Assembly: GCF_000003815.2 (NCBI RefSeq)
Contig: NC_049979.1
Coordinates: 5,918,165 to 5,982,164, forward strand
Direction: 5' to 3'
Length of the DNA: 64,000 nucleotides
Origin: Branchiostoma floridae
Taxonomy: Eukaryota > Chordata > Leptocardii > Amphioxiformes > Branchiostomatidae
Of this stretch, positions 1 through 25,873 are shown in pieces (positions within the stretch are counted from its first letter, which is position 1; the number at the start of each line of letters is the position of its first letter). The notes beneath the pieces were generated by a model. That model worked only from the letters and a program-made list of their open reading frames with translations. It searched no databases and had not been told where the DNA came from. The translations under genes were made by a program, and so were the position numbers.

Positions 1-480
1 ATCTAAAAAATCGATTAAGGTTAGATACTCAACTAATAAGATACATAATAAAAATCATTCTTTGTCTGTAAAATTGGTTGATATATCTGTTAAATTTTTT
101 ATAGGAAAAGTGGGAAGGGGGTGTACTGAGAAAAGGGGTTAGGGTTTAATAGGGTGAGGGCTAGGGTTATTGTTAGATACACAATAGAAATCATTCTTTG
201 TCTATAAAATTCGTTGACATATCTGTTAAATTTTTTATAGCTACGCGGTCGGTGGTGAAGGGGAAAGGGGGATCTCGTAGAAAGGGGGTGAGGGCTGGGG
301 TTAGGGGTTAGTGTTAGGGTTAGGGTTAGATACACATACGTACAATAGACATCATTCTTTGTCTATAAGATTCGCTGACATAAATCTTTGATAGCTACGC
401 GGCCATATAATCTCGTAGAAAGGGGGTGAGGGATAGAGTTAGGAGTTAAGGTTAGGGTTAGGGTTATTGTCAGGGTTGGG
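1..480. repeat. degenerate tandem repeat with interstitial telomere-like TTAGGG runs
   Basis: Three diverged copies of a unit of about 135-160 bp can be aligned on the landmark 'tcattctttgtct' (about 54, 190 and 351). Between them lie G-rich stretches with runs of ttaggg/gttagggtt, clearest at about 312-330 and 448-470. The telomeric motif is embedded in a larger satellite unit rather than being a pure terminal array. This suggests an internal or subtelomeric satellite and not a chromosome end. Confidence 0.7.
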
Positions 481-1850
481 GGTTGGGGTTGGGGGTGTAA
501 ATGTGGTTGCAGGAAAACGGCCTGTTTGAGAGGTGCCCTGACCCAACGCGTTTCCCGTACTCCGGAATGTCGCATGACAACCGCGCCTACGGGTTGAATT
601 ATTGATGAATCATATAACACCGGCTCGCCAGGTTGTTATTATTATATTGTTAAAGAAGACGCTGCCAAATTTTGCGTCTCGAAACTTCTAGAAACTTTCC
701 ACATATGAGGTCGTCTGCAAATGTCTCAAGACATTATTGATGAAGTGTGTTGCGAGACGCGACACTGTCTTGAGGGAGGGGGACGCTTCATACAACTATC
801 AAAGTAAACATGACACCGGAGCCTCATAAATATTCATGACATCATCACTAAGCCGTGGCACCTGTCCCGGGGGGAAACATGGCGGGAGTTATCCTCCGAG
901 GAAATATCTACAGAATATGTCAAAGTTTACTGTATGACATTTGCTTTCCCTTTTCTTGAGGGGGAATCATTTCAGTATAGGCGTTGTCTATCCCTGACGT
1001 TGATACCAAAGTCAGTACTCCTGTACATAGAACGTTTACACTGCAACTGAGTTTGTCCTTGTGGAAATACAGTTGTTCTGTCCCCATGCATTATAATACG
1101 CTGTCCACTGGGGCTGTGTCGCTGGGCAACCGAAGATTGGACAGATCCCTCAACGAATTTCACAGATAAAGACGATTATTTTACGTTTTGTGTGTTTTGG
1201 TTCCTTCTAAATCGTATTGTTGTTTCGCGAAAACATATGCCAACAATACTATTAAGGGTTACGCAAATCCACTTTCGGTGGCTGTACCGTCGCTCAGCGA
1301 CCGCCGCCCAGTAAAAATGGGGTCCTTGGTGACTTTGCCTTTTCCTATGAACTGTTTTTCCTGTCAAAGGGGGTCCTTGATTGTTCCTGTCCTCATGCGA
1401 TACCAGTGCCTGGGTGTACCGCAAGTTTGAGGTACCCGGGAACCTGGTTTCCTGTAGTGCAGGCTACCCTGAACAGCCACAAACATAATCACACCGACCT
1501 TCATCTACACATCCTTTTCACTTACGCCGATCCCGCCTGAGCGCACGGCGAAATGACGGCCGGATGATTAGTTTATCTCGCGCAATTCGTACCCACGGTC
1601 CCACAGCGGATTGATAACCGAATGTGGAGAACCAGAGGAGACAGATGTTCATGACCTTCGGATGCAAAAGGTTATTCTTGATTGCTTGGGTTTTCCATCT
1701 TGTATTTTTTACGTTTGTTGTGTTCCTACGGACCATTATTGTTTTATATTTGTATGTACATTTTAAGAAGAGGATTCATATAAACGTTTTGCTTTTTATC
1801 GTATCCTCAATGAACGAATGTGAATAAGATGAAAGGCAGACGGTTCGGAT
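481..1850. other. no gene recognised
   Basis: Unique-looking sequence. The short open frames on both strands have no recognisable domain, no matched splice sites and biased, low-complexity composition. It would be intron 1 territory of the minus-strand gene beginning near 2158, but I could not find a second exon. Confidence 0.4.
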
Positions 1851-2460
1851 CGTACCGTTATGGACACTTCGCGGTCTCCCAGGAAAGTTAGTTTGGTTCC
1901 GGCGGCACCAGGACGGTCCGCCGGCGCAGAGGCCAGCCGAGCGGCGCCTAGTGTTAGCGGTTAGGGCCTACCTGGCGATATATACCTGCCGGCCAGCGGC
2001 GCCTTTGTTGTATCGTCAGGCAAGAGGTTGAGTCTTAACGGTACACCTGTATCGGATCGGAGGGAAAGGTGTACAGGTGAGTGCAGGTATGTACAGGTGT
2101 GGAACTCACCTTGAGCGGACAGACAGACGAGCATGAAGATGAGCGTAGCATGTCCCATGGCGAAGTCTGGGCGGAACCGGAGCGCTCTACACGGGAATGG
2201 CAGGAGCACGGCACGACGCGGAGGCTGGCTGGTGGCGCTGCGGGGCCGACTGGAGGCGCTTCCCGGGGGCTGTGGGCGCTCTTCCCGAGGCAGGAGCTGG
2301 ACGTGGGCGGTGCGGTGTCGGGCCGGCTAACGGCGATCTGACCCTGGTTCCCGCAGAATGAAAGCGAGGCTACACCAGTCTGATGGAGAGCGAGCGAGCG
2401 GGACCTTCAGCTGGGCATGCGCACACGGGCCTGCTGAGGGATGACGTCACGGCGTGAATC
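1850..2460 (-). promoter_or_regulatory. GC-rich promoter-like block with CRE palindrome
   Basis: The block is visibly richer in CpG than its surroundings. It contains a perfect CRE palindrome TGACGTCA at 2442-2449 and a GCATGCGCAC stretch resembling an NRF1 half site at 2415-2424. It sits just upstream (minus-strand sense) of the signal-peptide exon. Promoter function is inferred from composition and motifs only. Confidence 0.35.
2110..2158 (-). CDS. putative first coding exon with signal peptide (minus-strand gene running off the left end)
   Basis: On the minus strand, an ATG at 2158 opens a short frame reading MGHATLIFMLVCLSAQ. This has a hydrophobic core ending in small residues, as expected for a secretory signal peptide. 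The frame is followed at once by a consensus donor (GTGAGT, 2109-2104), leaving phase 1. An upstream in-frame ATG at 2209 would add 17 residues and weaken the signal peptide, so 2158 is preferred. The exon lies in a GC-rich block with a CRE-like palindrome about 285 bp upstream, consistent with a 5' end. No downstream exon was identified to the left, so the product is unknown. Confidence 0.4.
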
Positions 2461-2645
2461 ACGAAGATTCTCGTCCAATGAACGAGACGCTTCATTCACC
2501 ACAAGGCGGCACACGGTACAGGCTGGTGGGGCATGATGATGTGGGGATGGTTTTTATTGATTCAAGAATTGCCAAGTTCAAGCGGAGCTGGTCTTGGGAT
2601 TCACGATGTGACAGTCTATACATCGATGAAGGAAACATGTGGGAA

Positions 2646-3105
2646 TAAATGAAACATGCAGAAATAAATGTAGCAAACACATGCAGGAATAAATGTAGCA
2701 AAACATATGCAGGAATACATGTAGCAAACACATGCAGGAATAAATGTAGCAAGCACATGCATAAATAAATGTCGCAAACAAATGCAGAAATAAATGTAGC
2801 AAACACATGCAGGAATAAATGTAGCAAACGCATGCAGGAATAAATGTAGCAAGCACACGCAGGAATACATGTAGCAAACACATGCAGGAATAAATGTAGC
2901 AAGCACACGCAGAAATACATGTAGCAAGCACATGCAGGAATAAGTGTACATGTAGCAAACACATGCAGAAATAATTGTAGCAAGCACATGCAGGAATAAA
3001 TGTAGCAAACACGTGCAGGAATAAGTGTAGCAAACGTATGCAGGGATAAATGTTGCAAACACATGCAGGAATAAATGTTACAAACACATGCAGGAATAGA
3101 TTTTA
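2646..3105. repeat. 25-bp minisatellite, about 18 copies
   Basis: The unit is roughly 'catgcaggaataaatgtagca' plus four bases, period 25 bp, with point differences such as cacgcag/catgcag and aaatgt/acatgt. Because 25 is not a multiple of three, the minus strand stays open in all three frames, with a translated period of 25 residues. That explains three long overlapping open frames here, which are not genes. Confidence 0.9.
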
Positions 3106-3214
3106 GAAATTGAAGGGACTAGCCTACAAGGTTGATAAATACAATTCAATAGAAATGTTGCGAATGGATGGATGTAAAAATGGATACGAATTGTTGTAAG
3201 AGGGCAAAATCTCA

Positions 3215-3300
3215 TAGATGGATAGATAGATAGATAGATTCAATGTAGATATATAGATAAATAGATAAAAAAATAGATTGATTAATTGACTAATCAATGT
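3215..3300. repeat. GATA-type microsatellite
   Basis: Run of gatagatagata decaying into gata/taaa variants. Confidence 0.75.
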
Positions 3301-4960
3301 AACATCAACTAACTTATGGAATTCACAGACTGTCCCATTTTTGTGAAATGTTGACGACATATTCCCTCGCTACATCTGCTTGGAGGTTACCTGAACCTCT
3401 CAGCATTACACGTTTTTATCAGGCTATAGCTACGTGCAAGGTATGGGGCCTTGTTTATGACGTCAAGTTCCCATCGATCCCGTTGCCATGGCGACCAGTT
3501 GGATAATAGTCCCCAGACAATACCGTCTTTCAGGCAATATGGTCAGACCAAACCCTCTGCTGTACATCAGAGCTTAGTCTATATTCTATAGAGGTTGCTC
3601 TGAATAGCAGAAATTGCTAAACAGACCGAGTAACATGCTAAAGGAGTCAGGAAGCCATAGAATACATGGAGTATAGAATACAATTTTCAAGCCTTGCCAC
3701 AGCACAGGCTCACTCTCCTGACCAATTATCACATTATATACCTTTCTTTACATCTTTATTTGGCTTTTTCATTACACGCAACACGTTACAGTTAATGGTA
3801 TTACCCAATTATTGTATGTTGTTTGTTTCTGTGTGTCCAGGGACTCCTGAAAAACAGGCAGCAGCCTGGGTGATGTTTCCCTGGTAAAATGAAATAAAAT
3901 AGCAAAAAAAATTAATGGTTAATGTGTGTGGGGTAGACCCTGTTAGCCCAGTTGCCTTCTCCGCAGAACAGCCCAAAACATTAATAAACAATAAGATAAG
4001 AATGACAAACTCAATCACGATAAAGGAAACAGACGTTTGGTAGAACGTGAGTGTGAAGCCAACATTTTGCCTAATTCTACTGCCCGTAACGCGTTAGGAA
4101 GGCCCTGTGGAGGATCATCAGGGCTCTTCAGCGCACCATTCATTTCCCTCATCTCAGCGTCGCCGCTGGACAACTCCTGCCATGACGGAGGATGAATCAC
4201 AAGCTGATTGATTCCGCTCTACCATAAACATGCTAACAAAGGTGTTCATCTGTCCCCGGAACGGCGCTCTCCGCTGACACAACCAGCTAGATTTGAGTGT
4301 AAAAGTGGATAATTGCACAAAGCAAACTAATCCTTTCATCGTGTGTCGCGATCGTGCGGCGTTGTATGGTCAGGGCGGTCTCCTAGCAACAATGACGTAA
4401 TGATGAAGCTTTGACATTTGAGGAGAGAAAGACGCCTGATGGTGTTTCTATAAGCCTCTAAATCACCCTACAGTGTTGTCAGGAAGTCGGCTATATTTGT
4501 GCTGTGAGTGTTCGTTCGTGATGATACAAAACACGTCTTCATAAGCTAACCAAACATCGAATAATAGTTGCCTTGTGTTAACATTTATAAGCCCATGAAG
4601 AATTCGTTTCAGGCATAAAGGCCTTTATACTTTTTTCGGTGTAATTTTTGCTTTCACGAGTGAGCTTTTCTTGTTTTCGACATTCGGTATTTTACACATC
4701 TTTGTAATGATCCAACAGGCATAAGCGTACGGAATGAAAGGTATCAGCCCATCAATAAATCATAAACACATAACTGAGGAATCTTCTCCATAACTATCCC
4801 GTCTGGCATTAGGAGGCACTCGGGATATCAGTAAATAAGTAGCATTTTAACCTAACGTGGCGTAAAGCTTCGATGCTGACAATATTTGAAACTTGGGGAG
4901 GACTGTCCCATCGTGCTCCCCAGTGGAAGCCGGTATCCACAGATTGAGATTACAGTGGTC
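3301..4960. other. no gene recognised
   Basis: Mostly AT-rich sequence with only short frames of low-complexity composition. I see no splice-consistent coding segment, no RNA gene and no clear element ends. Confidence 0.4.
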
Positions 4961-4961
4961 G

Positions 4962-5158
4962 GTTCGCAGCCCGGGACTGTACAATTCGCAGCCCGGGACT
5001 GTACAGTTCGCAGTCCGGGACTGGTCAGTTCGCAGTCCGGGAATGGATTGGTCGGTTTGCACTTCGCAGTCCGGGACTGGTCGGTTCGCCGTCTGGGATT
5101 GGCCGTTTCGCAGTCCGGGACTGGTCGGTTTGCAGTCCTGTACCATTCGCAGTCCGCA
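4962..5158. repeat. about 22-bp minisatellite
   Basis: Roughly nine degenerate units of the form 'ttcgcagtccgggactggtc' with variants (cagcccggg, gtctggg). The array is open in several frames on both strands, which gives spurious reading frames here. Confidence 0.85.
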
Positions 5159-5159
5159 C

Positions 5160-5950
5160 ACTGCCGACCTGACATGAAGAGGAAAATGCCTCGTCAGCTG
5201 CGTAAAGGTCGGCAAATGTCACGGCGGGAGAATGATTGGTCACCGCGTGTCACTGGCGGTCACCTTAGCTACCTGTCAAACATCAGGTGTTCCACCTCAT
5301 GTCCTGTCAAACAGCAGGTATTGTACCGGTCAGATCCCAGGTGTGCTATTACATGTGGTAGGCTACTGTGTTTTTGTTGACATCGGTGTGGCCTCATAGA
5401 CACAAGCACTAAGCACACACTGTGTCATCAACCCAATAAAACAGACTCATGGAGAACTCGGTCCGGGAAATCGTGACTGTAAACACACGGTGCGTTATCA
5501 AGACAAATCACAACATTACTTCACCCTCTCTCAGCCTGGACAGGCCTCGCTAGATAAATTGCTTGGTTCACATCAGACAGTACGGATTGCAACTAATGTG
5601 GTTACTGTAGCAACGGTTTACAATGTGACAGTGATTTACACCATGGAAACCTTGAACTTGAGATGGATCGATGCTGACCAGACTGCATATTTGTTAACCA
5701 GCTGAATAAAAGCCAGACTAAGACGTCCGTTGTACCCGTCTCAATTTCCGCTCGGCAGCTCCGAACAGTATCCTGACAAATTGGAACTGACTCCGGACAA
5801 AAGGCACTTCCCGCGCCATCAGCCCCGCCGTTACTCATCCGTCTGGCCGCTATCGATTTTCTCAACCCGCGCAGATGATCAAATATGAGACACTCGGAGT
5901 TGGACGGCACGTCCTCAGCTGAGCTACTCCGTGTCACAGTTCCAACGACT
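5160..5950. other. no gene recognised
   Basis: No domain-like frame or convincing exon signals. The right end (from about 5880) begins to resemble the degenerate repeat that follows. Confidence 0.35.
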
Positions 5951-6960
5951 CCCGGGGAATCAGCACCAAGGACAGCTCTGCTACCGAAAGAATGCGAAGG
6001 GGCGACAATGGGATGACAATGAAAGCAGAAAACGGTACCGTGTCAGAAAATGTGACATTTTAAAGTAAAATGTAAAACAAAACAGCTGATGACGGTCTGG
6101 AATGGAGGATAGCGCGTTGTCTTTACCGGTAGAATCTTAGCCCCTGACACTCCGCACCACAGTTAAATAAGTACCAAGGACAGGTTTGTTACAAAAAACA
6201 GGATCTTTGGGAATTTGGAGGGTTTCTAGTTCCTCTTGTGGTCTCTGTGTCAATCAGTCGGTGCAGGGGGTATCTTACTTAACTCCACAGTTTCTAGTCC
6301 TACAAGGAAATCAGAACCAAGGACAAGCGAGTTAAGGCGAGTTTCTGAACTTGTTTGAACTTTGAACTGTTTATATTCATGTAAGCTCAAATCAGCCTGC
6401 AGGCCGCTTTTCGCTGAGGTCATGAGGCAATAGATGGAGGCAAGAGTCAAGTATTTAATAGAGATACAGTTGGAGATCATCATCCATGAGACACTCAGAC
6501 AGACCGCTCCATTTCATCTCCGGTAGGAGCTTGGTGATTGGCTCCGCGCCACTCCCTAACACAGTTCCTTTCACTGTCGGGAAATCAGCACCAAGGACAG
6601 GTTTGCTGCACAAAACAGGGAAGTGGGAGAGCGTGACGGTTCCTGGGTCCCCATGAGAGTCTGTTTTATTCAGCCGGTATAAGCAGCATTATCCTGACAC
6701 ATTAACTTAGTCTGTGCCGCAATTCTAGAACTATCGGGAAATCAGCACCAAGGACAGGTTTGCTGTAGAATACAGGATACTGACAGAGAGAGCGTGGCGG
6801 TTCCTAGCTTTCCTATGGGAGTCTGTGTTATTCAGCCGGTATAAGCAGCATTGTCTTGACACATTTAACTTACTCCGTGCCACAGTTCTATCACTATCGG
6901 GAAATCAGCACCAAGGACAGGCGGGTTACAGAAAGCAAGGTGGTTTCTAGCTTCCTTGTG
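5940..6960. repeat. long-period degenerate tandem repeat
   Basis: The phrase 'gggaaatcagcaccaagg' or a close variant recurs with its landmark at 5965, 6173, 6316, 6590, 6748 and 6910. Similar text follows each time ('acaggtttgct', 'ggtttctagcttcc'). Spacing settles at about 160 bp in the last three copies, which are the best conserved. This is a diverged satellite-like array. Confidence 0.75.
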
Positions 6961-7229
6961 CGTTTCCGCCTCAAACCGATGATGTAAAAATCCCTTGACG
7001 TAACACAGCAGCCTACTTGCTACCACACTATAGTGACATATGAAGAACTAAAGGCTTAAATGCGACACGTAGTTAGATATATAATAACTAGTCGGTACTT
7101 TGGCAACGATAACACTGATGAATTGAAACCAAACCAACGAGAGTCTGAATAACGTTATTCTATTTTGCAACAGCAGGTGACTCATCGTCATTCAACAAAA
7201 AGTACATGTCACATCCACGAACTTCCAGA

Positions 7230-7620
7230 GAGTTGCATGGGGCTGACGAAGGGGTTTTTCAAGTCCGACAGCTGACTTCTAGGGCGGATGAAGAGGGTGT
7301 CGAAATACGACAGCTGAATTCTGAGGCTGTTGAAGGGTATTGATGTACGTCGGCTGAATTATGGGGCTGTTGAAGGGGATTTTGAAGTATGACAGCTAAA
7401 CTATGAGGCTGTCGAAGGGTTTTGATGTGCGTCGGCTGAATTATGGGGCTGTTGAAGGGGGTTTTGAAGTACGACACCCGAATTCTGAGGCTGTTGAATG
7501 GTGCTGATATACGTCGGCTGAATCGAGGCTGGGGGTGGAGGGTGCTGCTGAAGCGGGTTTTGATGTACGACAGGAGAATTCTCGGACCGATGAAGGGTTT
7601 GATGCATGGCTCTCCGCCCG
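7230..7620. repeat. about 41-bp minisatellite
   Basis: Repeated 'ggctgttgaaggg' blocks alternate with 'gatgtacgtcggctgaatta' and 'gaagtacgacagctgaattc'. The spacing is about 41-42 bp, suggesting a dimeric higher-order unit. Confidence 0.8.
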
Positions 7621-7639
7621 GTGTTTAAATCATGCGGCA

Positions 7640-10340
7640 GCTGCGGAGAGTAATTTCCGCCGCCGCTGATGAGATTGGAGTTCCCGCCCACGCCTGGGGA
7701 TGAACGTGACCTGTGGGCAGCGCAGGCAGATGATCAATAACACGAATAACTAGAACAAAGCCAGGTTTCACAGGTTTCTAGAACAATAGATGAAGTCATG
7801 CTGTAGGTCACCTAAGGTCAGGGCAATCCGCCCTTTGGGATTCTAGGTGCTGGAAAGGTATATAAAAGTATAAGTTCAAACGTCACTGTACGTGTGTCAT
7901 TTAGCCTTTAGCCACTGAAGAAGCTGTACATAGCTAAACTAGTTTGGCGGACAGGCTGAATAAAAGTTAAAAACTTGAACTATGCGGCTCTAGATGTCTT
8001 TCTGAGGGACGACTGCAGTGTGTAACATGCCGGTAGCTTGAGGGATGAATCTACTCCATTATATAAAGCCAGGTTTCACCGTTGTGTTTTAAATATGTAA
8101 TCTGTACCTTTCTTATACTTTGCCCAACCCTTATTACCTGCTCTCTCGTGGCCACAATGAACAGCGGCCTCAATGAGAAACAAAATTTCAACTAGCACAC
8201 TCGGCAGATTCACGATTTTTTTATGCAGAGCATAGCAGAATATGCTTTACATTGAGGATACCTACTGCTTCAATTTGCCGCAATGCCAATGTTTAGGACT
8301 ATCCGAAGTTTGTTGGATGACTGCAGACTGGTGTAGTAAGTCGTGGATATCCTTTTGCAGACAGATCCTGATAACAATAGTATTAGTGATGAATCCCCTG
8401 TTTCCGCGCAGAGCGACGGGCTCTATATCCTACACCTGCCGCCAGAAACGCTCCTGCTGTCAGAACGGTATCAGGAACGAAACGGTGATGTTTTTTGACA
8501 CACCAGGAAGTCTTAAACTTATGCATGAGAAGCTCAAATCTACCTGCCGGCCGCTTGAGGCCACGAGGAGTGGTCTGTACCACCGTTCGGAAGGGACGTG
8601 TGATAGGGGTCCCGTGTTCAGCAAGGTGCCTCAGAGTTGTTAAAGCGAAAGGGCTAACAACCCCTCCCTGTAAAAATACACCCTGCAACTTAAACAGCAG
8701 GGAAACATGCTGCCCTATGTGCCACTAGGCAGTGCAAGGTGAACATTAACAGGGTTCAGGCACACAGCTAAGTCCCCTGTCATACAATACATCATCGTCG
8801 ACTGGATTCCCATACTGCACAGCCGAATCTGTATCCTGCAGCTGGCGTGGATAACACCCATAAATGTGAGGACGGTATCATTTGTATTAGAAACTAGTAG
8901 TGGAACTGTCAGACATGACTGGGAAGTTGTGCACTAAGTCTTAGATACCATCTTGCCGGATGAGGTAAGGTTGAAATGAAATTGTACAAGACTCATAAAG
9001 CAGTTTCTGTTGCCAATATCCTACAGTCTACAGGGACAAATGCTGCAGTGGAGGGATTCCTGCTCCTCTAGAAGTAAAAACACTTTGTATTAAATGATCT
9101 TGACAGTAATTCCTCAGACACAGAGGAGAAGACAGAACAGTGTGCTATATCATACCACACTCACAAATAATGGCACAGAAAAGCAGGTACACAATATAAC
9201 AATGACCAGAAGTAAAATTATTTATTTGCACAAACGGAAATGACACTGCCTGCTCAATATTGAGTATATCAAAAACAAAGAAATCTCAAGTGTGATTATT
9301 GGTGGGGAAACGAAAAATTATCCTGCAAAGTCATTGTTTGTTATAAACATAACATCATTCCTGATATGATTCTGTTAAGAAACAACATCTTTTGGTCTCC
9401 AGTATTATACTGGAATATTTCTAACACATTGGCATTTTTCCAACTAATAATTAGGTACTGGTGCCTATGTCTTAAAATGCATGCATAGAGTATATCCAGA
9501 ATTATCCACACCTTAATCGATGTACAGTAGTGAATGGAGAAGACAAGTCAAACTGAGGAAAATTTGTAGATGGAGTAACAAATGATAACTTCAACCTCAG
9601 TAGGAGATTCCTGCCAATGAACATAGCTAGATTGGCAGAAAATGATAAATATTTCCCCTAAACATGCTACTGTCCACAAACCTCCCTCACATCATCTTTC
9701 TTGTGCATAGAAAGGTATTTGGAGATATTTGCAACACAATGTACAATCATATGTTCACAATAAACATAATTAAACACTGTATATACAGGTCAGTGCCAGG
9801 AGTATTTACATCATGTATGAGAACCACAAAGGACTGTGGACATCAGGCAGGGAGTGGGAAACAACTAGCCATGGAATACTCTGGACTTGAGTTGGAACTC
9901 TTAATCTCCAAGCAGACGCTGCGGGGATAAATAATTTTTCCTAGCTGCCTGTTTCTGTGACAAACAGTCTCTCACCTGGAAAAATGATATGATTTAGCCT
10001 CCCCAACCATCTGATTGGAGATGACGAAATTCTAACGCAGGCAGGAAAACCAGCTACCAATTCACCATGAAAGCTGACTTTGGGATCTTTCAATATTCTT
10101 GCAAACATTCTGTCTTTATTCAAAAAGCATCTTCTTCCTCCTGTTGTGTCTGAAGCAGTAAGAATCCCTGATGTCTAGTGTTTTGTCTGAGGCCCCCAGC
10201 CCCTGCTCACAGCTCCTTGAGGTTTCTTACAGGCACACGGCTTGCTTACACTGCCATACTTCATGGAGAGATGCTGGTCACAAACTTGCAAGGAAGTCAT
10301 TTTAAATTTCAAGCGCAGCCTGTTATGAACTCCACATTTC
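7640..10340. other. no gene recognised; AT-rich intergenic sequence
   Basis: No exon with matched splice sites or a recognisable protein was found on either strand. The right part may include 3' UTR of the minus-strand gene that ends at 10825, but no clear poly(A) signal decides this. Confidence 0.35.
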
Positions 10341-10351
10341 AACTCACTACT

Positions 10352-10387
10352 GCTTTACTCACACACTCACACTCACATACACACTCA

Positions 10388-10420
<33 letters not shown>

Positions 10421-10455
10421 TCACATACACTCACACTAACACTCACATTCACTAT
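10352..10455. repeat. CA-rich microsatellite
   Basis: (CA)n interspersed with cactca and cacata variants. Confidence 0.85.
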
Positions 10456-10824
10456 CCGTTTTATCAGTTGTCCCGTCAGGCGGCCTGTACAAATTTATGA
10501 CAATCCTATACACCTTTAGTAATAATTTGAAACAGTACACTACTTTTGTAAGGATGGAATTTCCGTAAAAACAAGGAACTATAGTAACAGAGGTTTTTGA
10601 TTGTAACATTTGTTGAAATCTGCCAATATGTATACAGTCTTTCCAAAGTAAAAACAACCAGTGTCACTCTGATGCTTTTACCTAGCTACATGTTTTCTAT
10701 TGGACCACTAAATCCCCAGCATCTAATTTTATACATAACTGTAAATACATGATTAAAATGATACATGTCAGTCAATATAGAATCAGGGCACAACATTAGA
10801 AGCAGCTTCCTGAGATGTCGGGAA

Positions 10825-11499
10825 CTAGAGCGCGTCGACTCTGGCAGCGAAGATGACAATCTGTTTCCCCACTTCCTTACGCAGGTCTTCCTTGGAGGCA
10901 TTTGGGTGTTTCTTGCAGTAGTCAGCAATGGCAAGGATACACTCTTTCTGCAGGGGGTCGGGGAGAGGGTAGTCTGGTTAGGGGACGTTTGTGACATCAA
11001 TACTTACTAGTCTTAGTCATGCTACTGTCAACACATGGGCACCAAGGGTTAAAGACTTTCTGGTTGTGAATGACTGTTGCTAATCATGCTTACTGGTACT
11101 AACTAAGATATCACTTTATGCTTACAATCTGACTACTCTGAAACTGTTTTTCTGTTCTAATGATCACCATATAACGGTGCCATTACACTGCCTTTCAGAG
11201 AAAATCTCTTTATTTTCAAGTGCAGCTTCAGAATCAACACTTACTGTATATGTACTTGCCTGATTTTATTGTTATCAGACTGATAAAGGCTTCAAAGCCA
11301 CATCATGAACACCCTAACAACCCTAACCTGTGTGCCTGTGTGTTTGTTTGTGTGTTTGTTTGTACCGTACCTTGTACTTGTCTATCTGGTCCTGTCCGGT
11401 GACCCGCTGGAACAGCTCGTACCCCACACGGGCCTGCGTCACAGTACTCAGTAGCTCAGCGCCCTCCGAACTCTTGTCCAGATAGGCTAGCAGGGCGAT
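10825..11499 (-). CDS. C-terminal two exons of an unrecognised minus-strand gene
   Basis: Two minus-strand exons join in phase 0. The first is complement(11371..11499), 43 codons, acceptor ...CCACAG and donor GTACGG. The second is complement(10825..10947), 40 codons plus TAG, acceptor ...CTGCAG. The C-terminal 83 residues are helical-looking and charged (ending IFAARVDAL). I do not recognise the family. The gene must continue to the right, yet the 100-N gap starts 470 bp away and the next exon beyond the gap belongs to EPRS on the other strand. Its 5' part is therefore lost in the gap or sits elsewhere. A conserved-synteny neighbour of EPRS is conceivable but unsupported by the sequence. Confidence 0.6.
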
Positions 11500-11968
11500 C
11501 TGTGGGGAGGGGGGCAACATTTAGGTTGTAACTGTTAATCCCTGGGCAACTTTTTAAAGGCAATTCCAGGGATACCAGTACTGCAAATCTCAGTCTCCTA
11601 TAACCCCGGCCAGCACATACACACAGTTTAGAAATGTTGCTTTTTTCGTAGAACCATGAACTGAATGTGCTGGCTCAGCGGTGGGTAGAAACTCCCATTT
11701 GACAATGGAGCTGTTTATTAGAACTAGACAGGCGACCTTACCACCATAACCTCCCAATCATACCCTTTTCAAGTAATGTTAACATACTGCAACTAGTGCA
11801 AGTTTTGTTCTTTCTTGAGTACCCTTTTGTTATGTTTACCTTCACAGAAGGTACACATATTGTTTTTGCTCAGACGTTCTTTTTTTCCGCGCACCTCAAA
11901 AACATGAATATCTCCGAAAGTAGAGCTTGGATTAACTTGAAAGCCAGAGTTATCTGGTAGGCCTGACA

Positions 11969-12068
11969 NNNNNNNNNNNNNNNNNNNNNNNNNNNNNNNN
12001 NNNNNNNNNNNNNNNNNNNNNNNNNNNNNNNNNNNNNNNNNNNNNNNNNNNNNNNNNNNNNNNNNNNN
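11969..12068. other. assembly gap (100 N)
   Basis: Exactly 100 Ns, the conventional length for a gap of unknown size. Both flanks carry interspersed-repeat sequence. The right flank, about 12085-12165 ('ggaacagtccattttacatg', 'tttgctcacaaatg', 'cctttctagttat'), has a relative at about 54071-54155 and a shorter one near 20665. A repeat therefore probably broke the assembly here. Confidence 0.97.
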
Positions 12069-12267
12069 GTAGAGTTAGTTTCTTCAAAAGGTTGATATGG
12101 AACAGTCCATTTTACATGGGAAGGGAGACGGCTGCATTTGCTCACAAATGTTACCTTTCTAGTTATACTTTGTCAAGAACCCTCCAGTAATGCTGTAGTA
12201 TTGTCGGGACTGATTGACGAGTGAGTTAAGAAGGTCAAGGGTCAATCATGTTGTACTTTCTATCCAG

Positions 12268-25615
<13,348 letters not shown>

Positions 25616-25867
25616 AGTCAAAGTCTAGGTCATCTGTGGAATGTTGTCTGCCGGGAAGTGGAATGAGGAGGGGGGGTTGGTGCATTGGTTACAAAGGAAC
25701 GACTATATGATCAATGACACATCAATTTGCTGATTAAATTCCTCCAAAGTTTGTTACCATTACGTAAACACCATGTGGATTTGCAGCCATGAGAACCAAC
25801 AACATGAGAAAAGTATGTCTGCCACCCCCACCCCCCTCCTGTTTGAAGTTACCATGAAAGAAAATGG

Positions 25868-25873
25868 AATAAA
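25868..25873 (+). terminator. poly(A) signal of EPRS
   Basis: AATAAA lies about 250 bp after the EPRS stop codon, before the convergent MFSD13A-like gene. Confidence 0.6.

Noticed and set aside
2492-3087. Long overlapping minus-strand frames of up to 190 codons (CMCLLHLF-type repeats)
   Set aside because: They are translations of a 25-bp minisatellite open in all three frames, with no gene-like signals.
4847-5380. Several overlapping frames on both strands
   Set aside because: Arise from the 22-bp minisatellite at 4962-5158.
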